A DNA stretch of 64,000 bases from Paraburkholderia polaris (GCF_012927345.1 NZ_JABBGJ010000008.1:124001-188000), one strand, 5' to 3'; counted from the stretch's first letter, positions 36,203 to 46,128 are shown. Program-made: numbers and translations. The notes: generated by a model from the sequence alone, not told the origin.

Positions 36203-36217
36203 TACAATCGCAAGATG
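36203..36217 (+). promoter_or_regulatory. -10-like box immediately before the pepP start
   Basis: TACAAT at 36203-36208 ends 6 nt before the pepP ATG at 36215, so transcription would begin at or next to the A of ATG. No Shine-Dalgarno sequence is present. The -35 region is poor, so confidence is limited. Confidence 0.4.
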
Positions 36218-37621
36218 AACCAGCCGACCGAACCCACCATCGCCATCGACGTCTACCGCGCGCGCCGCGAGCGCGTACTCGCCGCGCTGCGCGCGGCGGG
36301 CGGGGGCGTCGCCATCGTCCCCACCGCGCCGGAAAAGCTGCGCAACCGGGACGCCGACTACCCCTACCGGCACGATAGCTACTTCTACTATCTGACGGGC
36401 TTCACGGAACCCGAGGCGCTGCTGGTGCTCGACGCAAGCGCCGCATCGGGCGAACCGGCCTCGATCCTGTTCTGCCGCGAGAAGAATGTCGAGCGCGAAA
36501 CGTGGGAAGGGTTCCGTTTCGGGCCGGACGGCGCGCGCGAGGCGTTCGGCTTCGACGCCGCCTTCGCCGTCAGCGAAGTCGAGACGCAACTGCCGCGCAT
36601 TCTCGCCGACAAGCCCTCGCTGCATTACGCGCTCGGCACGTCGGCGGAACTGGACGAACAGGTGCGCGGCTGGCTCGACGCCGTGCGCTCGCTCGGCCGC
36701 AGCGGCGTCGCCGCGCCCACGGCCGCGCGTGACCTGATCCCGTTGCTCGACGACATGCGACTCATCAAGGAACCCCACGAACTCGCGATCATGCGCCGCG
36801 CCGGACAGATTTCGGCGCAAGCGCATCGCCGCGCGATGGCCGCCTGCCACCCCGGCGTGCGCGAGTACGAACTCGAAGCCGAGTTGCTCTACACATTCCG
36901 CAAATTTGGCGCGCAAGCGCCGGCTTACACGTCGATCGTCGCCGCGGGCGCCAACGCCTGCGTGCTGCACTACCCGGCCGGCAACGCGATTGCCCAGGAC
37001 GGCGACCTGATTCTGATCGACGCCGCCTGCGAACTCGACGGCTACGCTTCCGACATCACCCGCACCTTCCCGGCGAGCGGCCGCTTCACGCCGGCGCAGC
37101 GCGAGTTGTACGACATCGTGCTAGCCGCGCAGCAGGCTGCCGTCGACGCCACCCGCGTCGGCGCCACCTTTGACGATCCGCACCAGGCCGCCGTGCGCGT
37201 GCTGTCGCAAGGTCTGCTCGACACCGGCATCATCGACCGCGCGAAGTTCGCCTCCGTCGACGAGGTGATCGCCGAGCGCGCCTATACGCCGTTCTATATG
37301 CACCGAACCGGCCACTGGATCGGCATGGACGTGCACGATGTCGGCGACTACCGCGAACGCAGCGCGGCGCGCGACGAAGCGGGCGCGCTGCCGTGGCGCA
37401 CGCTGCACGCAGGGATGACGCTGACCATCGAGCCCGGTCTGTATATCCGTCCGGCCGAAGGCGTGCCCGAGCGCTACTGGAACATCGGCATCCGCATCGA
37501 GGACGACGCGATCGTCACGCCGACCGGTTGCAAGTTGATCACACGCGACGTCCCCGTGGCCGCCGACGAGATCGAGGCGCTGATGCAGGAAGCCCGCGCG
37601 GCTCAGGAAACAAAGCAGTAA
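36215..37621 (+). CDS. pepP: Xaa-Pro aminopeptidase
   Basis: Metallopeptidase of 468 residues that removes an N-terminal residue before proline. The N-terminal domain (RRERVLAALRAAGGGVAIVPTAPEKLRNRDADYPYRHDSYFYYLTGF) and pita-bread catalytic domain are complete. Dinuclear metal ligands are visible in LILIDAACELDGYASDITR (two Asp), YMHRTGHWIGMDVHDVG (His), LTIEPGLYI (Glu) and GIRIEDD (Glu). ubiH starts 31 bp later, so the two are cotranscribed. The ATG follows a TACAAT box by only 6 nt with no ribosome binding site. Confidence 0.94.
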   Translation: MNQPTEPTIAIDVYRARRERVLAALRAAGGGVAIVPTAPEKLRNRDADYPYRHDSYFYYLTGFTEPEALLVLDASAASGEPASILFCREKNVERETWEGFRFGPDGAREAFGFDAAFAVSEVETQLPRILADKPSLHYALGTSAELDEQVRGWLDAVRSLGRSGVAAPTAARDLIPLLDDMRLIKEPHELAIMRRAGQISAQAHRRAMAACHPGVREYELEAELLYTFRKFGAQAPAYTSIVAAGANACVLHYPAGNAIAQDGDLILIDAACELDGYASDITRTFPASGRFTPAQRELYDIVLAAQQAAVDATRVGATFDDPHQAAVRVLSQGLLDTGIIDRAKFASVDEVIAERAYTPFYMHRTGHWIGMDVHDVGDYRERSAARDEAGALPWRTLHAGMTLTIEPGLYIRPAEGVPERYWNIGIRIEDDAIVTPTGCKLITRDVPVAADEIEALMQEARAAQETKQ

Positions 37622-37652
37622 CCCAGGCAGTAATCCAAGGAAGCAACCCGCA

Positions 37653-38888
37653 ATGAACGACGTTTCCCAGTCGACGGTGATTCTGAAACCCGCCGCGTCC
37701 GACCACCCCTTCGATTTCGACGTGACGATCGTCGGCGCCGGGCCGGTCGGGCTGGCGCTCGCCGGCTGGCTGGCGCGCCGCAGCGCGACGCAAGCGCTGA
37801 AGATCGCGCTGATCGACGCGCGCGAGCCGGAAGATTCGATTGCCGATCCGCGCGCGATCGCCGTATCGCACGGCAGCCGGATGATCCTCGAACCGCTGCG
37901 CTGGCCCGCCGACGCCACCGCGATCCAGCGCATTCACGTGTCGCAGCGCGGCCATTTCGGCCGCACGCTGATCGACCACAGCGAGCATGGCTTGCCGGCG
38001 CTCGGCTACGTGCTGCGCTATGGGTCGATCGTGCATGGTCTTGCGGAAGCGGTTCACGCGACCGCCGTGCACTGGTTCCGCTCCACCTCCGCCGCGGCGC
38101 CGACTCAGGACCTCGACGGCGTCACGCTGCCGATCGAGACCGCGGGTGTCACACGCAATCTGCGCACGCGGATTCTGGTGAATGCCGAAGGCGGCCTGTT
38201 CGGCGACCAGAAACCCGCCAAGGGCGCGAGTAGCAGTGCCAGCGGCGGCACGCGCGATTACGGGCAGACCGCGCTGGTCGGCACGGTCAGCGTGTCGGCG
38301 CCGCAACCGCATGTGGCGTGGGAGCGCTTCACGTCGCAAGGACCGATCGCGCTGCTGCCGATGGGCGGCGTGCGCGGCGCCAATTACGCGCTGGTCTGGT
38401 GCTGCGCGCCCGACGAAGCCGCGCGACGCGCGCAACTCTCCGACGACGCATTCCTGCTCGAACTCGGCGCCGCATTCGGTAACCGTATGGGCCGTTTTAC
38501 GCAGATCAAAGGGCGCGCGTCGTTTCCGCTGGGACTGAACGCGGTCGATACGCTGGTGAACGGCCACGTCGTCGCAATTGGCAACGCGGCGCAAACGCTG
38601 CATCCAGTGGCGGGCCAAGGCCTGAATCTCGGTCTGCGCGACGCGCATGCACTAGCCGATGCCTTGTCGGCGGAAGGCCCTACCCCGCTCGCCCTGGCGA
38701 CGTTCGCGCAACGCCGCGCGCTCGACCGGCGCCTGACGATCGGTGCGACCGACACGCTCGCCCGCCTTTTCACCGTCGACTTCCCGCCGCTCGCCGCCTT
38801 GCGCGGCCTCGCCCTCACCGCGCTCGAATTCGTGCCGCCGGTGAAAACCGCGCTGGCGCGGCAAATGATGTTCGGTCAGCGCCGCTGA
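37653..38888 (+). CDS. ubiH: FAD-dependent ubiquinone-biosynthesis hydroxylase (UbiH type)
   Basis: 411-residue class A flavoprotein monooxygenase. The FAD-binding GxGxxG is VTIVGAGPVGLALAGWLARR (about 25-44), DPRAIAVSHGSRMIL is the second block, and VVAIGNAAQTLHPVAGQGLNLGLRDAHALADAL is the diagnostic Ubi hydroxylase motif. Such enzymes hydroxylate the ubiquinone ring at the inner membrane. It is next to pepP as in E. coli (pepP-ubiH), which favours UbiH over UbiF or UbiI. It ends the two-gene unit. Confidence 0.88.
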   Translation: MNDVSQSTVILKPAASDHPFDFDVTIVGAGPVGLALAGWLARRSATQALKIALIDAREPEDSIADPRAIAVSHGSRMILEPLRWPADATAIQRIHVSQRGHFGRTLIDHSEHGLPALGYVLRYGSIVHGLAEAVHATAVHWFRSTSAAAPTQDLDGVTLPIETAGVTRNLRTRILVNAEGGLFGDQKPAKGASSSASGGTRDYGQTALVGTVSVSAPQPHVAWERFTSQGPIALLPMGGVRGANYALVWCCAPDEAARRAQLSDDAFLLELGAAFGNRMGRFTQIKGRASFPLGLNAVDTLVNGHVVAIGNAAQTLHPVAGQGLNLGLRDAHALADALSAEGPTPLALATFAQRRALDRRLTIGATDTLARLFTVDFPPLAALRGLALTALEFVPPVKTALARQMMFGQRR

Positions 38889-39145
38889 GCGCGCCGCCCG
38901 CTCGCGCCCCACGCCCCAGAGCCGCTGCGGCCTTTTTAGGCACTGCAAGCAGTAGCGCGTGAGCGGTGCCGGTTCTATGAACCGGACCACTTTCATAGAA
39001 GATTTAATGAGTTACGACAGACGCAAGTCGGGTGTCGGCTATCTGTTAACGCTAAAATAGCGGTTTTCCCTCGCATTTCGCGAATGCTCCGATTGACAGA
39101 ATCTGAAAAGAAACTGCAACGATCGGTCGCAGGCGCGTCCAAGTC

Positions 39146-40213
39146 ATGCCCACTCTCGGCTCCCACAATCTGCGTAATAACCTGTTCGTCGCCCCTATGG
39201 CCGGCGTGACCGACCGGCCGTTCCGGCAGCTGTGCAAGCGGCTGGGCGCGGGCTACGCGGTGTCGGAAATGGTCGCCTCGAACGCGCAGTTGTGGAAAAG
39301 CGAAAAGACCATGCGCCGTGCCAACCACACGGGCGAGGTCGAGCCGATTGCCGTGCAGATCGCGGGCGCCGATCCGGTCATGATGGCCGAAGCCGCTCGC
39401 TACAACGTGGCGAACGGCGCACAGATCATCGACATCAACATGGGCTGCCCGGCCAAGAAGGTGTGCAACGTGGCCGCGGGTTCTGCCTTGCTGCAGAACG
39501 AACCGCTGGTGCAGCGCATCGTCGAGGCGGTGGTAGGCGCGGTGGGCATCGGCCCTGACGCGGTGCCCGTCACGCTAAAGATCCGCACCGGCTGGGATCG
39601 CGACAACAAGAACGCGCTCTCCGTCGCGCATCTGGCTGAAGCCGCCGGCATTTCCATGCTGACCGTGCACGGCCGCACGCGCGCCGACCTATATCACGGG
39701 GACGCCGAGTACGAGACCATCGCTGCCGTCAAAGCGGCGGTGCGCATTCCGGTGGTCGCCAATGGCGACATTACGTCGCCGCAAAAAGCCCACGAGGTGC
39801 TCGCCGCCACTGGCGCCGACGCCATCATGATCGGCCGCGCCGCGCAGGGGCGCCCGTGGCTGTTCCGCGAGATCGAACATTTCCTGCAAACGGGTGAGTT
39901 GCTGCCGCCGCCGCGCATCGACGAAATCCAGCAGGTGATGAACGAACATCTCGAAGATCACTACGAGTTCTACGGCGAATTTACGGGTGTGCGCACAGCA
40001 CGTAAGCATATCGGCTGGTACACTCGCGGCCTTTCTGGCGCCAATGTGTTCCGGCACCGCATGAATACGCTGGACACCACGCGCGAACAACTCCTCGCCG
40101 TCAACGAATTCTTCGACGCCCAAAAGGCGATCTCCGACCGCCTCGTCTACGTCGACGAGACGCTCACCAAGAACGACGGCGAGCCGGACCATACCGACCG
40201 ACTAGCAGCATGA
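39146..40213 (+). CDS. dusB: tRNA-dihydrouridine synthase B
   Basis: FMN-dependent enzyme of 355 residues that reduces uridine at position 17 of tRNA. Motifs: FVAPMAGVTDRPFRQLCKRLG at the barrel start, IDINMGCPAKKVCNVAAGSALL with the catalytic Cys, LTVHGRTRADLYHGDAEYE, ANGDITSPQKAHEVL and AIMIGRAAQGRPWLF, then a helical C-terminal domain. It overlaps fis by 4 bp (ATGA at 40210-40213), the classic dusB-fis operon. A TTGACA at 39093 may be its -35, but the matching -10 is weak. The deduced ATG precedes MPTLGSHNL. Confidence 0.95.
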   Translation: MPTLGSHNLRNNLFVAPMAGVTDRPFRQLCKRLGAGYAVSEMVASNAQLWKSEKTMRRANHTGEVEPIAVQIAGADPVMMAEAARYNVANGAQIIDINMGCPAKKVCNVAAGSALLQNEPLVQRIVEAVVGAVGIGPDAVPVTLKIRTGWDRDNKNALSVAHLAEAAGISMLTVHGRTRADLYHGDAEYETIAAVKAAVRIPVVANGDITSPQKAHEVLAATGADAIMIGRAAQGRPWLFREIEHFLQTGELLPPPRIDEIQQVMNEHLEDHYEFYGEFTGVRTARKHIGWYTRGLSGANVFRHRMNTLDTTREQLLAVNEFFDAQKAISDRLVYVDETLTKNDGEPDHTDRLAA

Positions 40214-40443
40214 GCAAGAACAATATCGAACAATCTGTCCGCGACAGCTTGGGGATGTATTTCCAGGATCTCGACGGTTCCAATCCGCATGACGTCTACG
40301 ACATGGTTATTTCATGCGTAGAAAAACCCCTGCTCGAAGTGGTGCTCGAGCAGGCCGGTGGCAATCAGTCGCTGGCCGCCGAGTATCTCGGCATCAACCG
40401 CAATACGCTGCGCAAGAAGCTGCAACAGCACGGTCTGTTGTAG
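40210..40443 (+). CDS. fis: Nucleoid-associated regulator Fis
   Basis: 77 residues, short for Fis, whose E. coli form has 98, as is common in beta-proteobacteria. The C-terminal DNA-binding helix-turn-helix is well preserved: [37 protein letters not shown]. Fis bends DNA and controls rRNA, recombination and growth-phase genes. It is translationally coupled to dusB by a 4-bp overlap. A small stem-loop built from its last codons and the T run after the stop probably ends the transcript. Confidence 0.93.
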   Translation: MSKNNIEQSVRDSLGMYFQDLDGSNPHDVYDMVISCVEKPLLEVVLEQAGGNQSLAAEYLGINRNTLRKKLQQHGLL

Positions 40444-40450
40444 TTTTTTT
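40423..40450 (+). terminator. Terminator overlapping the fis stop
   Basis: CAACAG (40423-40428) pairs with CTGTTG (40435-40440) within the last codons, followed by TAG and a run of T at 40444-40451. It separates dusB-fis from purH, with possible partial read-through. Confidence 0.6.
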
Positions 40451-40492
40451 TCGGCGCCCTGCCACGTTTCCCTTCGGCTTTTCGTCTTCATC

Positions 40493-42058
40493 ATGATCAA
40501 GCAAGCGCTCATCTCTGTTTCCGACAAGTCCGGCATCGTCGACTTCGCCAAGTCGCTGTCGGACCTCGGCGTCAAGATCCTGTCGACCGGCGGCACCGCG
40601 AAACTCCTCGCGGACGCGGGTCTCTCCGTCACCGAAGTCGCCGACTACACGGGCTTCCCGGAAATGCTGGACGGGCGTGTGAAAACGCTGCATCCGAAGG
40701 TGCACGGCGGCATTCTCGCGCGCCGCGATCTGCCGGAACACATGGCAGCGCTTGAAAAGCACGACATCCCGACGATCGACCTGCTGGTCGTGAATCTGTA
40801 TCCGTTCGTGCAGACCGTGTCGAAGGAAGAGTGCTCGCTGGAAGACGCGATCGAGAACATCGACATCGGCGGCCCGACCATGCTGCGCTCCGCCGCGAAG
40901 AATCATCGCGACGTGACGGTGGTGGTCGATCCGGCTGACTACGCAATCGTGCTCGACGAAATGCGCGCGAACAACAACACGGTCGCCTACAAGACGAACT
41001 TCCGTCTGGCCACCAAGGTGTTCGCCCATACCGCGCAGTACGACGGCGCGATCACGAACTACCTGACGAGCCTGACCGACGAATTGCAACATTCGTCGCG
41101 CAATGCTTACCCGGCTACGTTCAACCTGGCGTTCGACAAGGTGCAGGACCTGCGCTACGGCGAAAATCCGCATCAGAGCGCTGCGTTTTACCGCGACCTC
41201 ACCGTGCCGGCGGGCGCACTGGCGAACTACAACCAGTTGCAAGGCAAGGAACTGTCGTACAACAACATCGCCGATTCCGATGCAGCGTGGGAATGCGTGA
41301 AGACGTTCGACGTGCCGGCTTGCGTGATCGTCAAGCACGCGAATCCGTGCGGCGTGGCAGTGGGCGCGGACGCGAACGAAGCGTATGCGAAGGCGTTCCA
41401 GACGGATCCGACTTCGGCGTTCGGCGGCATCATCGCATTCAACCGTGAAGTCGACGAAACGGCTGCCCAAGCGGTGGCCAAGCAGTTCGTCGAAGTGCTG
41501 ATCGCCCCGTCGTTCAGCGCGGCGGCTCGCCAGGTGTTCGCGGCCAAGCAGAACGTGCGTCTCCTGGAAATCGCTTTGGGTGATGGCCATAACGCGTTCG
41601 ATCTGAAGCGCGTCGGCGGCGGCCTGCTGGTGCAATCGCTTGATTCGAAGAACGTGCAGCCGCGCGAATTGCGCGTGGTCACGAAGCGTCACCCGACGCC
41701 GAAGGAAATGGACGACCTGCTGTTTGCATGGCGCGTCGCGAAGTACGTGAAGTCGAACGCGATCGTGTTCTGCGGCAACGGCATGACGCTCGGCGTCGGC
41801 GCGGGCCAGATGAGCCGCGTGGACTCGGCGCGAATTGCGAGCATTAAGGCGCAGAACGCCGGTTTGACGCTGGCGGGTTCGGCTGTGGCGTCGGATGCGT
41901 TCTTCCCGTTCCGTGACGGTCTGGATGTGGTGGTCGCAGCAGGCGCGACCTGCGTGATTCAACCGGGTGGCTCGATGCGCGACGACGAAGTGGTCAGCGC
42001 CGCGGACGAGCACAACATCGCGATGGTGTTGACTGGGGTGCGTCACTTCCGGCATTGA
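40493..42058 (+). CDS. purH: Bifunctional purine biosynthesis protein PurH
   Basis: 521 residues. An N-terminal IMP cyclohydrolase domain (MGS-like, residues 1-190: [49 protein letters not shown]) and a C-terminal AICAR formyltransferase domain (200-521: [49 protein letters not shown]) carry out the last two steps of IMP synthesis. The ATG at 40493 matches the family start. The fis terminator lies just upstream and a strong terminator follows at 42128-42166. Confidence 0.97.
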   Translation: MIKQALISVSDKSGIVDFAKSLSDLGVKILSTGGTAKLLADAGLSVTEVADYTGFPEMLDGRVKTLHPKVHGGILARRDLPEHMAALEKHDIPTIDLLVVNLYPFVQTVSKEECSLEDAIENIDIGGPTMLRSAAKNHRDVTVVVDPADYAIVLDEMRANNNTVAYKTNFRLATKVFAHTAQYDGAITNYLTSLTDELQHSSRNAYPATFNLAFDKVQDLRYGENPHQSAAFYRDLTVPAGALANYNQLQGKELSYNNIADSDAAWECVKTFDVPACVIVKHANPCGVAVGADANEAYAKAFQTDPTSAFGGIIAFNREVDETAAQAVAKQFVEVLIAPSFSAAARQVFAAKQNVRLLEIALGDGHNAFDLKRVGGGLLVQSLDSKNVQPRELRVVTKRHPTPKEMDDLLFAWRVAKYVKSNAIVFCGNGMTLGVGAGQMSRVDSARIASIKAQNAGLTLAGSAVASDAFFPFRDGLDVVVAAGATCVIQPGGSMRDDEVVSAADEHNIAMVLTGVRHFRH

Positions 42059-42127
42059 TTTTTCAGGCTTGGCGGTCGGCGTTTGCTTCTTTGCGAAGCG
42101 GCGGTCGCTGAGCTGCCTTGAATGAAG

Positions 42128-42166
42128 CGGCCTGGTGGAATTTTCCACCGGGCCGTTTTGTTTTTT
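42128..42166 (+). terminator. Intrinsic terminator of purH
   Basis: A 12-13-bp stem (42128-42140 with 42143-42155, one G-T pair) is followed by TTTTGTTTTTT. Confidence 0.9.
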
Positions 42167-42370
42167 GGCGGCTACTACTGGCAAGTCGTGACCGCTGTCC
42201 TTGCTGTGACCCTCTGTCTCCCCGCGTTCTTTGGATGTTTCGGGCCGCTCATTGGCCACTGTCATTGGCCACTGTCTTTAGCCACGCGCATTGGCGGCGC
42301 TCTTTGGCGGCGCCCTTCAAGCGTTCCCGCTGGGCCATCTGCTTTGGCCGCTTTCTCTTTGCGTCGCCAG

Positions 42371-42610
42371 TCAGTCGTCGGGGTCCTTTCTCGCGTATCC
42401 ACCACTCACGTCGGCGTGCTGGCTAATGTAGGTGCTGAGCCCCCGCCCTCGCTGCGCCAAACGCTTTAGCGTGGCGACGTGCTTCGCGCCGACGCTCGCC
42501 TTCGTGTACCAGTAGACGACGCCCGTTCTGAAACGGACCGCGACGAAGTCATCGCCGATTTCGTACGCCTCGACGCCTGAGTCGCCGCTGAGATTTCGAT
42601 AGTGCTCCAT
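42371..42610 (-). CDS. KTSC-domain protein
   Basis: 79 residues with the KTSC pattern: VEAYEIGDDFVAVRFRTGVVYWYTKASVGAKHVATLKRLAQRGRGLSTYI. This small domain is found alone or at the end of lysyl-tRNA synthetases and other proteins, and has no settled role. The ATG at 42610 is supported by AAGGGGGA about 7 nt upstream. It sits alone between purH (converging) and ruvC (divergent), separated from ruvC by 129 bp. The region from the purH terminator (42166) to here has no gene. Confidence 0.75.
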   Translation of the reverse strand: MEHYRNLSGDSGVEAYEIGDDFVAVRFRTGVVYWYTKASVGAKHVATLKRLAQRGRGLSTYISQHADVSGGYARKDPDD

Positions 42611-42739
42611 GTGCGATCCCCCTTTCAACGCATGCAGCAGCAGTTTTTATTCCGTCGGCATCGCTGCACACCGACCGCCACGTGACGCGTTCGTTGTAGT
42701 ATCGCAAGCACTTAGTTTTAACCGCACGTGCGGCATCTC

Positions 42740-43282
42740 ATGAGAATTCTCGGCATCGACCCCGGCTTGCGCGTGACCGGTTTTGGCGTAATCGATCAAA
42801 CCGGTCACACGCTCAGCTACGTCGCAAGCGGCGTGATCAAGACCGCCGACGCCGATCTGCCGTCGCGTCTCGGCACCATTTTCGAAGGCATTTCGACGCT
42901 GATCCGTCAGCATTCGCCGGATCAGTCGGCGATCGAAAAGGTGTTCGTCAACGTCAACCCGCAATCCACTCTGCTGCTCGGCCAGGCGCGCGGCGCGGCG
43001 ATCTGTGGACTAGTGGCGGGCGGCGTGCCGGTCGCCGAATACACGGCCTTGCAGTTGAAGCAGGCTGTAGTCGGCTACGGACGCGCGACCAAGGAACAGA
43101 TGCAGCAGATGGTGGTACGGTTGCTCAACCTCTCCGGCGTGCCCGGCACCGACGCCGCCGACGCCCTCGGCATGGCGATCTGCCACGCACACGGCGGCAC
43201 GACGCTTAGTACGCTCGGTGGCATTGCGCCTTCGCTGGCGAAGAAGGGTTTGCGCGTCAGGCGTGGACGGTTGGTGGGATAG
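42740..43282 (+). CDS. ruvC: Holliday junction resolvase RuvC
   Basis: 180 residues, normal for RuvC. The endonuclease that cuts Holliday junctions resolved by RuvAB; acidic catalytic residues are in the [17 protein letters not shown] start (Asp), [22 protein letters not shown] (Glu), and [14 protein letters not shown] (Asp pair), a complete active site. The ATG at 42740 follows the family start MRILGIDPG; a GTG at 42728 would add four residues. It leads the ruvC-ruvA-ruvB series, with ruvA 79 bp downstream. Confidence 0.95.
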   Translation: MRILGIDPGLRVTGFGVIDQTGHTLSYVASGVIKTADADLPSRLGTIFEGISTLIRQHSPDQSAIEKVFVNVNPQSTLLLGQARGAAICGLVAGGVPVAEYTALQLKQAVVGYGRATKEQMQQMVVRLLNLSGVPGTDAADALGMAICHAHGGTTLSTLGGIAPSLAKKGLRVRRGRLVG

Positions 43283-43361
43283 ACGCTCAGTTCCGGTTTG
43301 CCAGCGCCCGCCGCGCACTCGCTGCGCTACACTCGCCATTTCTCTCGAGATTGAATCCGCC

Positions 43362-43943
43362 ATGATCGGTCGCATTGCCGGCGTTCTGCTGGAAAAAAAC
43401 CCGCCGCATCTGCTCGTCGACTGCAACGGCGTCGGTTACGAAGTCGATGTACCGATGAGCACGTTCTACAACCTGCCGTCGAACGGCGAACGCGTTGTGC
43501 TGCTCACGCAAATGATCGTGCGCGAAGACGCGCATCTGCTCTATGGTTTCGGCACCGCTGAGGAACGTTCGACTTTCCGCGAATTGCTGAAGATCACCGG
43601 CATCGGCGCGCGCATGGCGCTCGCCGTGCTCTCCGGCATGAGCGTGCATGAACTGGCGCAGACCGTCACGATGCAGGACGCTGCACGCCTGACTCGCGTG
43701 CCCGGCATCGGCAAGAAAACAGCAGAGCGGCTGCTCCTCGAACTGAAGGGCAAGATTGGCGCCGACCTAGGCGCGTTGGCGGGCGCGGCGTCGGCATCCG
43801 ACCATGCCTCCGACATCCTGAACGCACTAATCGCATTGGGTTACTCCGAAAAAGAAGCGTTGGCGGCGATCAAGAACGTATCGGCCGGTACCGGCGTTTC
43901 CGAGGGCATCAAGCTCGCGTTGAAAGCGTTGTCCAAGGGTTAA
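43362..43943 (+). CDS. ruvA: Holliday junction branch migration subunit RuvA
   Basis: 193 residues in the usual three domains: an OB fold ([35 protein letters not shown]), two helix-hairpin-helix motifs ([17 protein letters not shown] and [20 protein letters not shown]) that bind the junction, and a C-terminal domain that contacts RuvB ([23 protein letters not shown]). A tetramer holds the junction square and loads RuvB. A TACACT at 43326 could be a local -10. ruvB begins 148 bp later with a hairpin between. Confidence 0.96.
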   Translation: MIGRIAGVLLEKNPPHLLVDCNGVGYEVDVPMSTFYNLPSNGERVVLLTQMIVREDAHLLYGFGTAEERSTFRELLKITGIGARMALAVLSGMSVHELAQTVTMQDAARLTRVPGIGKKTAERLLLELKGKIGADLGALAGAASASDHASDILNALIALGYSEKEALAAIKNVSAGTGVSEGIKLALKALSKG

Positions 43944-44047
43944 ATGCTCAGGCCATCGCAGCGGCGCCGCATGCGATGGGTAGAGCTTCGCATACGGCGG
44001 CACGCTGCACACCCTGGCCGTTCGGCCAAGCTTCGCAACGGCCGTCC

Positions 44048-44070
44048 CCCCAAGGGGGTTCCCTTCGGGG
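44048..44070. repeat. Palindromic hairpin in the ruvA-ruvB spacer
   Basis: A CCCC-AA-GGG stem pairs with CCC-TT-C-GGGG around a GGTT loop, with one bulge, ending 22 nt before ruvB. GC-rich intergenic palindromes of this look recur in this group. It has no T run and could affect ruvA-ruvB coupling. Confidence 0.5.
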
Positions 44071-44079
44071 CGCGCGCGG

Positions 44080-44094
44080 TACAATGACCGCATG
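44080..44094 (+). promoter_or_regulatory. -10-like box immediately before the ruvB start
   Basis: TACAAT at 44080-44085 ends 6 nt before the ruvB ATG at 44092, exactly the spacing seen at pepP, and no Shine-Dalgarno sequence is present. The -35 region is GC-rich and poor, so this is a suggestive box only. Confidence 0.4.
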
Positions 44095-45156
44095 ATCGAA
44101 ACCGACAAACTCGCCGCCGAGCGCATCATCGCGGCCACGCCCGTCTCGCCGAACGAAGAAGCGTTCGAGCGCGCGTTGCGCCCGCGCCAGCTCGAAGAAT
44201 ATGTCGGGCAGGAAAAAGTGCGTGGTCAGCTGGAAATCTTCATCGAGGCTGCCAAGCGCCGGTCGGAATCGCTCGACCACGTGCTGCTGTTCGGGCCGCC
44301 GGGTCTCGGCAAAACCACGCTCGCGCACATCATCGCGCGGGAAATGGGTGTCAATCTGCGGCAGACCTCGGGGCCCGTGCTCGAACGCGCCGGCGACCTC
44401 GCCGCGCTGCTCACCAACCTCGAAGCCAACGACGTTTTATTCATCGACGAAATCCACCGACTCTCACCGGTCGTCGAAGAAATTCTGTATCCGGCGCTGG
44501 AGGACTATCAGATCGACATCATGATCGGCGAAGGGCCCGCCGCGCGCAGCGTGAAGCTGGATCTGCAGCCGTTCACGCTGGTTGGCGCGACCACCCGCGC
44601 CGGCATGCTGACCAATCCGCTACGCGATCGCTTCGGGATCGTCGCGCGGCTCGAGTTTTATAACGCCGAAGAACTGGCGCGCATCGTCACGCGTTCGGCG
44701 TCGTTGCTACATGCGCAGATCCATCCGGATGGCGCGTTTGAAATCGCCAAGCGTGCGCGCGGCACGCCGCGGATCGCGAACCGGCTGCTGCGCCGTGTGC
44801 GCGATTTCGCCGAGGTGAAAGCGGACGGCAACATCACCGCGCAGGTGGCCGACGCCGCGCTCAAAATGCTCGACGTGGACGCGGTCGGCTTCGACCTGAT
44901 GGACCGAAAGCTCCTTGAAGCGATCCTGCACAAATTCGACGGCGGCCCGGTCGGCGTCGACAACCTGGCGGCGGCAATCGGCGAAGAGCGCGATACGATC
45001 GAAGACGTGCTCGAGCCGTATCTGATCCAGCAAGGCTTCCTGCAACGCACGCCACGCGGCCGCGTCGCCACGCTGCTCACGTACCGGCATTTCGGTCTCG
45101 CCGCGCCGGACGCTTCGAGTCCCATATCCGGCCTGTGGAATTCGGCCGCGACCTGA
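44092..45156 (+). CDS. ruvB: Holliday junction branch migration ATPase RuvB
   Basis: 354 residues. An AAA+ helicase motor that forms hexamers on RuvA and pumps DNA. The Walker A is [13 protein letters not shown], the Walker [12 protein letters not shown], the sensor 1 segment VGATTRAG and the arginine finger region NPLRDRFG are intact, and the winged-helix C-terminus ends in [20 protein letters not shown]. The MpaB-like gene starts 33 bp after its stop and may be cotranscribed. The translation start has no ribosome binding site but a TACAAT box 6 nt before it. Confidence 0.96.
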   Translation: MIETDKLAAERIIAATPVSPNEEAFERALRPRQLEEYVGQEKVRGQLEIFIEAAKRRSESLDHVLLFGPPGLGKTTLAHIIAREMGVNLRQTSGPVLERAGDLAALLTNLEANDVLFIDEIHRLSPVVEEILYPALEDYQIDIMIGEGPAARSVKLDLQPFTLVGATTRAGMLTNPLRDRFGIVARLEFYNAEELARIVTRSASLLHAQIHPDGAFEIAKRARGTPRIANRLLRRVRDFAEVKADGNITAQVADAALKMLDVDAVGFDLMDRKLLEAILHKFDGGPVGVDNLAAAIGEERDTIEDVLEPYLIQQGFLQRTPRGRVATLLTYRHFGLAAPDASSPISGLWNSAAT

Positions 45157-45189
45157 ACTGGATACACGTCGCGTGAAACTGATTTAGGG

Positions 45190-46128
45190 ATGTCCGATCA
45201 AGCCAAGCAGCCCACTTCACGCGGCAGCCTCTCGCAGCTACTCACGGGCAGAATCCGCTCAAAACTGGCTGCCGGCGTCACGCATCTGACGACCGGCAGC
45301 GGTCCCACGCTCGACTACTCATCGCCGCCGGGCGACCCTGGGCTGTTCGGGCCCGACTCCGTTTGCTGGAAAGTCCACGCCGACTTCACGTCGATGATGA
45401 CGGGCGGCATCAGCGCGCTTCTGCTCCAGGCCCTGCATCCGCTGGCGCTCGCCGGCGTCTGGGATCATTCGACGTTTCGCACCGATATTCTGGGGCGCCT
45501 GCGCCGAACCGCGACTTTCATCTCCGGCACGACGTATGGCAACCGGCATGATGCGTTAGCGCTGATTGAGCGCGTGAAGCGCATTCACCTCGGCGTCACT
45601 GGCGTTGGACCTGATGGCCGGCCATATCGCGCGAGCGACCCAGCCTTGCTGACGTGGGTGCACGTGGCCGAAGTGTCGAGTTTCATGACTGCGCACTTAC
45701 GGTACGTGAATCCATTACTGCCCGTTGCCGCGCAGGACCAATACTTCGCGGAAACCGCGCGCATCGCTGAGATGCTCGGCGCGTCGAATATTCCGCGCTC
45801 ACGTGCCGGGATCGACGCTTACCTGTTCGCCATGCAACCTCAGTTGGTGGCCAGCGAGCGCACTAGAGAAGTCGTGAGGATTCTAATGAACGCGCCCGCA
45901 CCGACTGCAGCGATGCGGCCCGCGGGAGCATTGATGTTAAATGCCGGCGTTGATCTGCTGCCCGATTGGGCGCAGTCGATGCTGGGGTTCGAACGATTCG
46001 CCGGTATTCGCCGTGCGCTCGCGAGGCCCGGCGTGCGGCTGGTCGCGCCCGTGATCCGCTGGGCGCTGGTGAACGGTGTATCGAAGCGGGCACGCCGTCG
46101 CGTTGCCGCCACGCACGAATCGAAGTAG
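45190..46128 (+). CDS. MpaB-like oxygenase-domain protein (DUF2236)
   Basis: 312 residues with the DUF2236/MpaB pattern: CWKVHADFTSMMTGGISALLLQALHPLALAGVWDHSTFRTDILGRLRRTATFISGTTYG (spread over about residues 57-115) and LLTWVHVAEVSSFM, where His residues are candidates for haem binding. The family includes the mycophenolic acid oxygenase MpaB and the latex-clearing protein Lcp, but most bacterial members are unstudied. It follows ruvB by 33 bp, which looks accidental rather than functional. No signal peptide is visible. Confidence 0.75.
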   Translation: MSDQAKQPTSRGSLSQLLTGRIRSKLAAGVTHLTTGSGPTLDYSSPPGDPGLFGPDSVCWKVHADFTSMMTGGISALLLQALHPLALAGVWDHSTFRTDILGRLRRTATFISGTTYGNRHDALALIERVKRIHLGVTGVGPDGRPYRASDPALLTWVHVAEVSSFMTAHLRYVNPLLPVAAQDQYFAETARIAEMLGASNIPRSRAGIDAYLFAMQPQLVASERTREVVRILMNAPAPTAAMRPAGALMLNAGVDLLPDWAQSMLGFERFAGIRRALARPGVRLVAPVIRWALVNGVSKRARRRVAATHESK

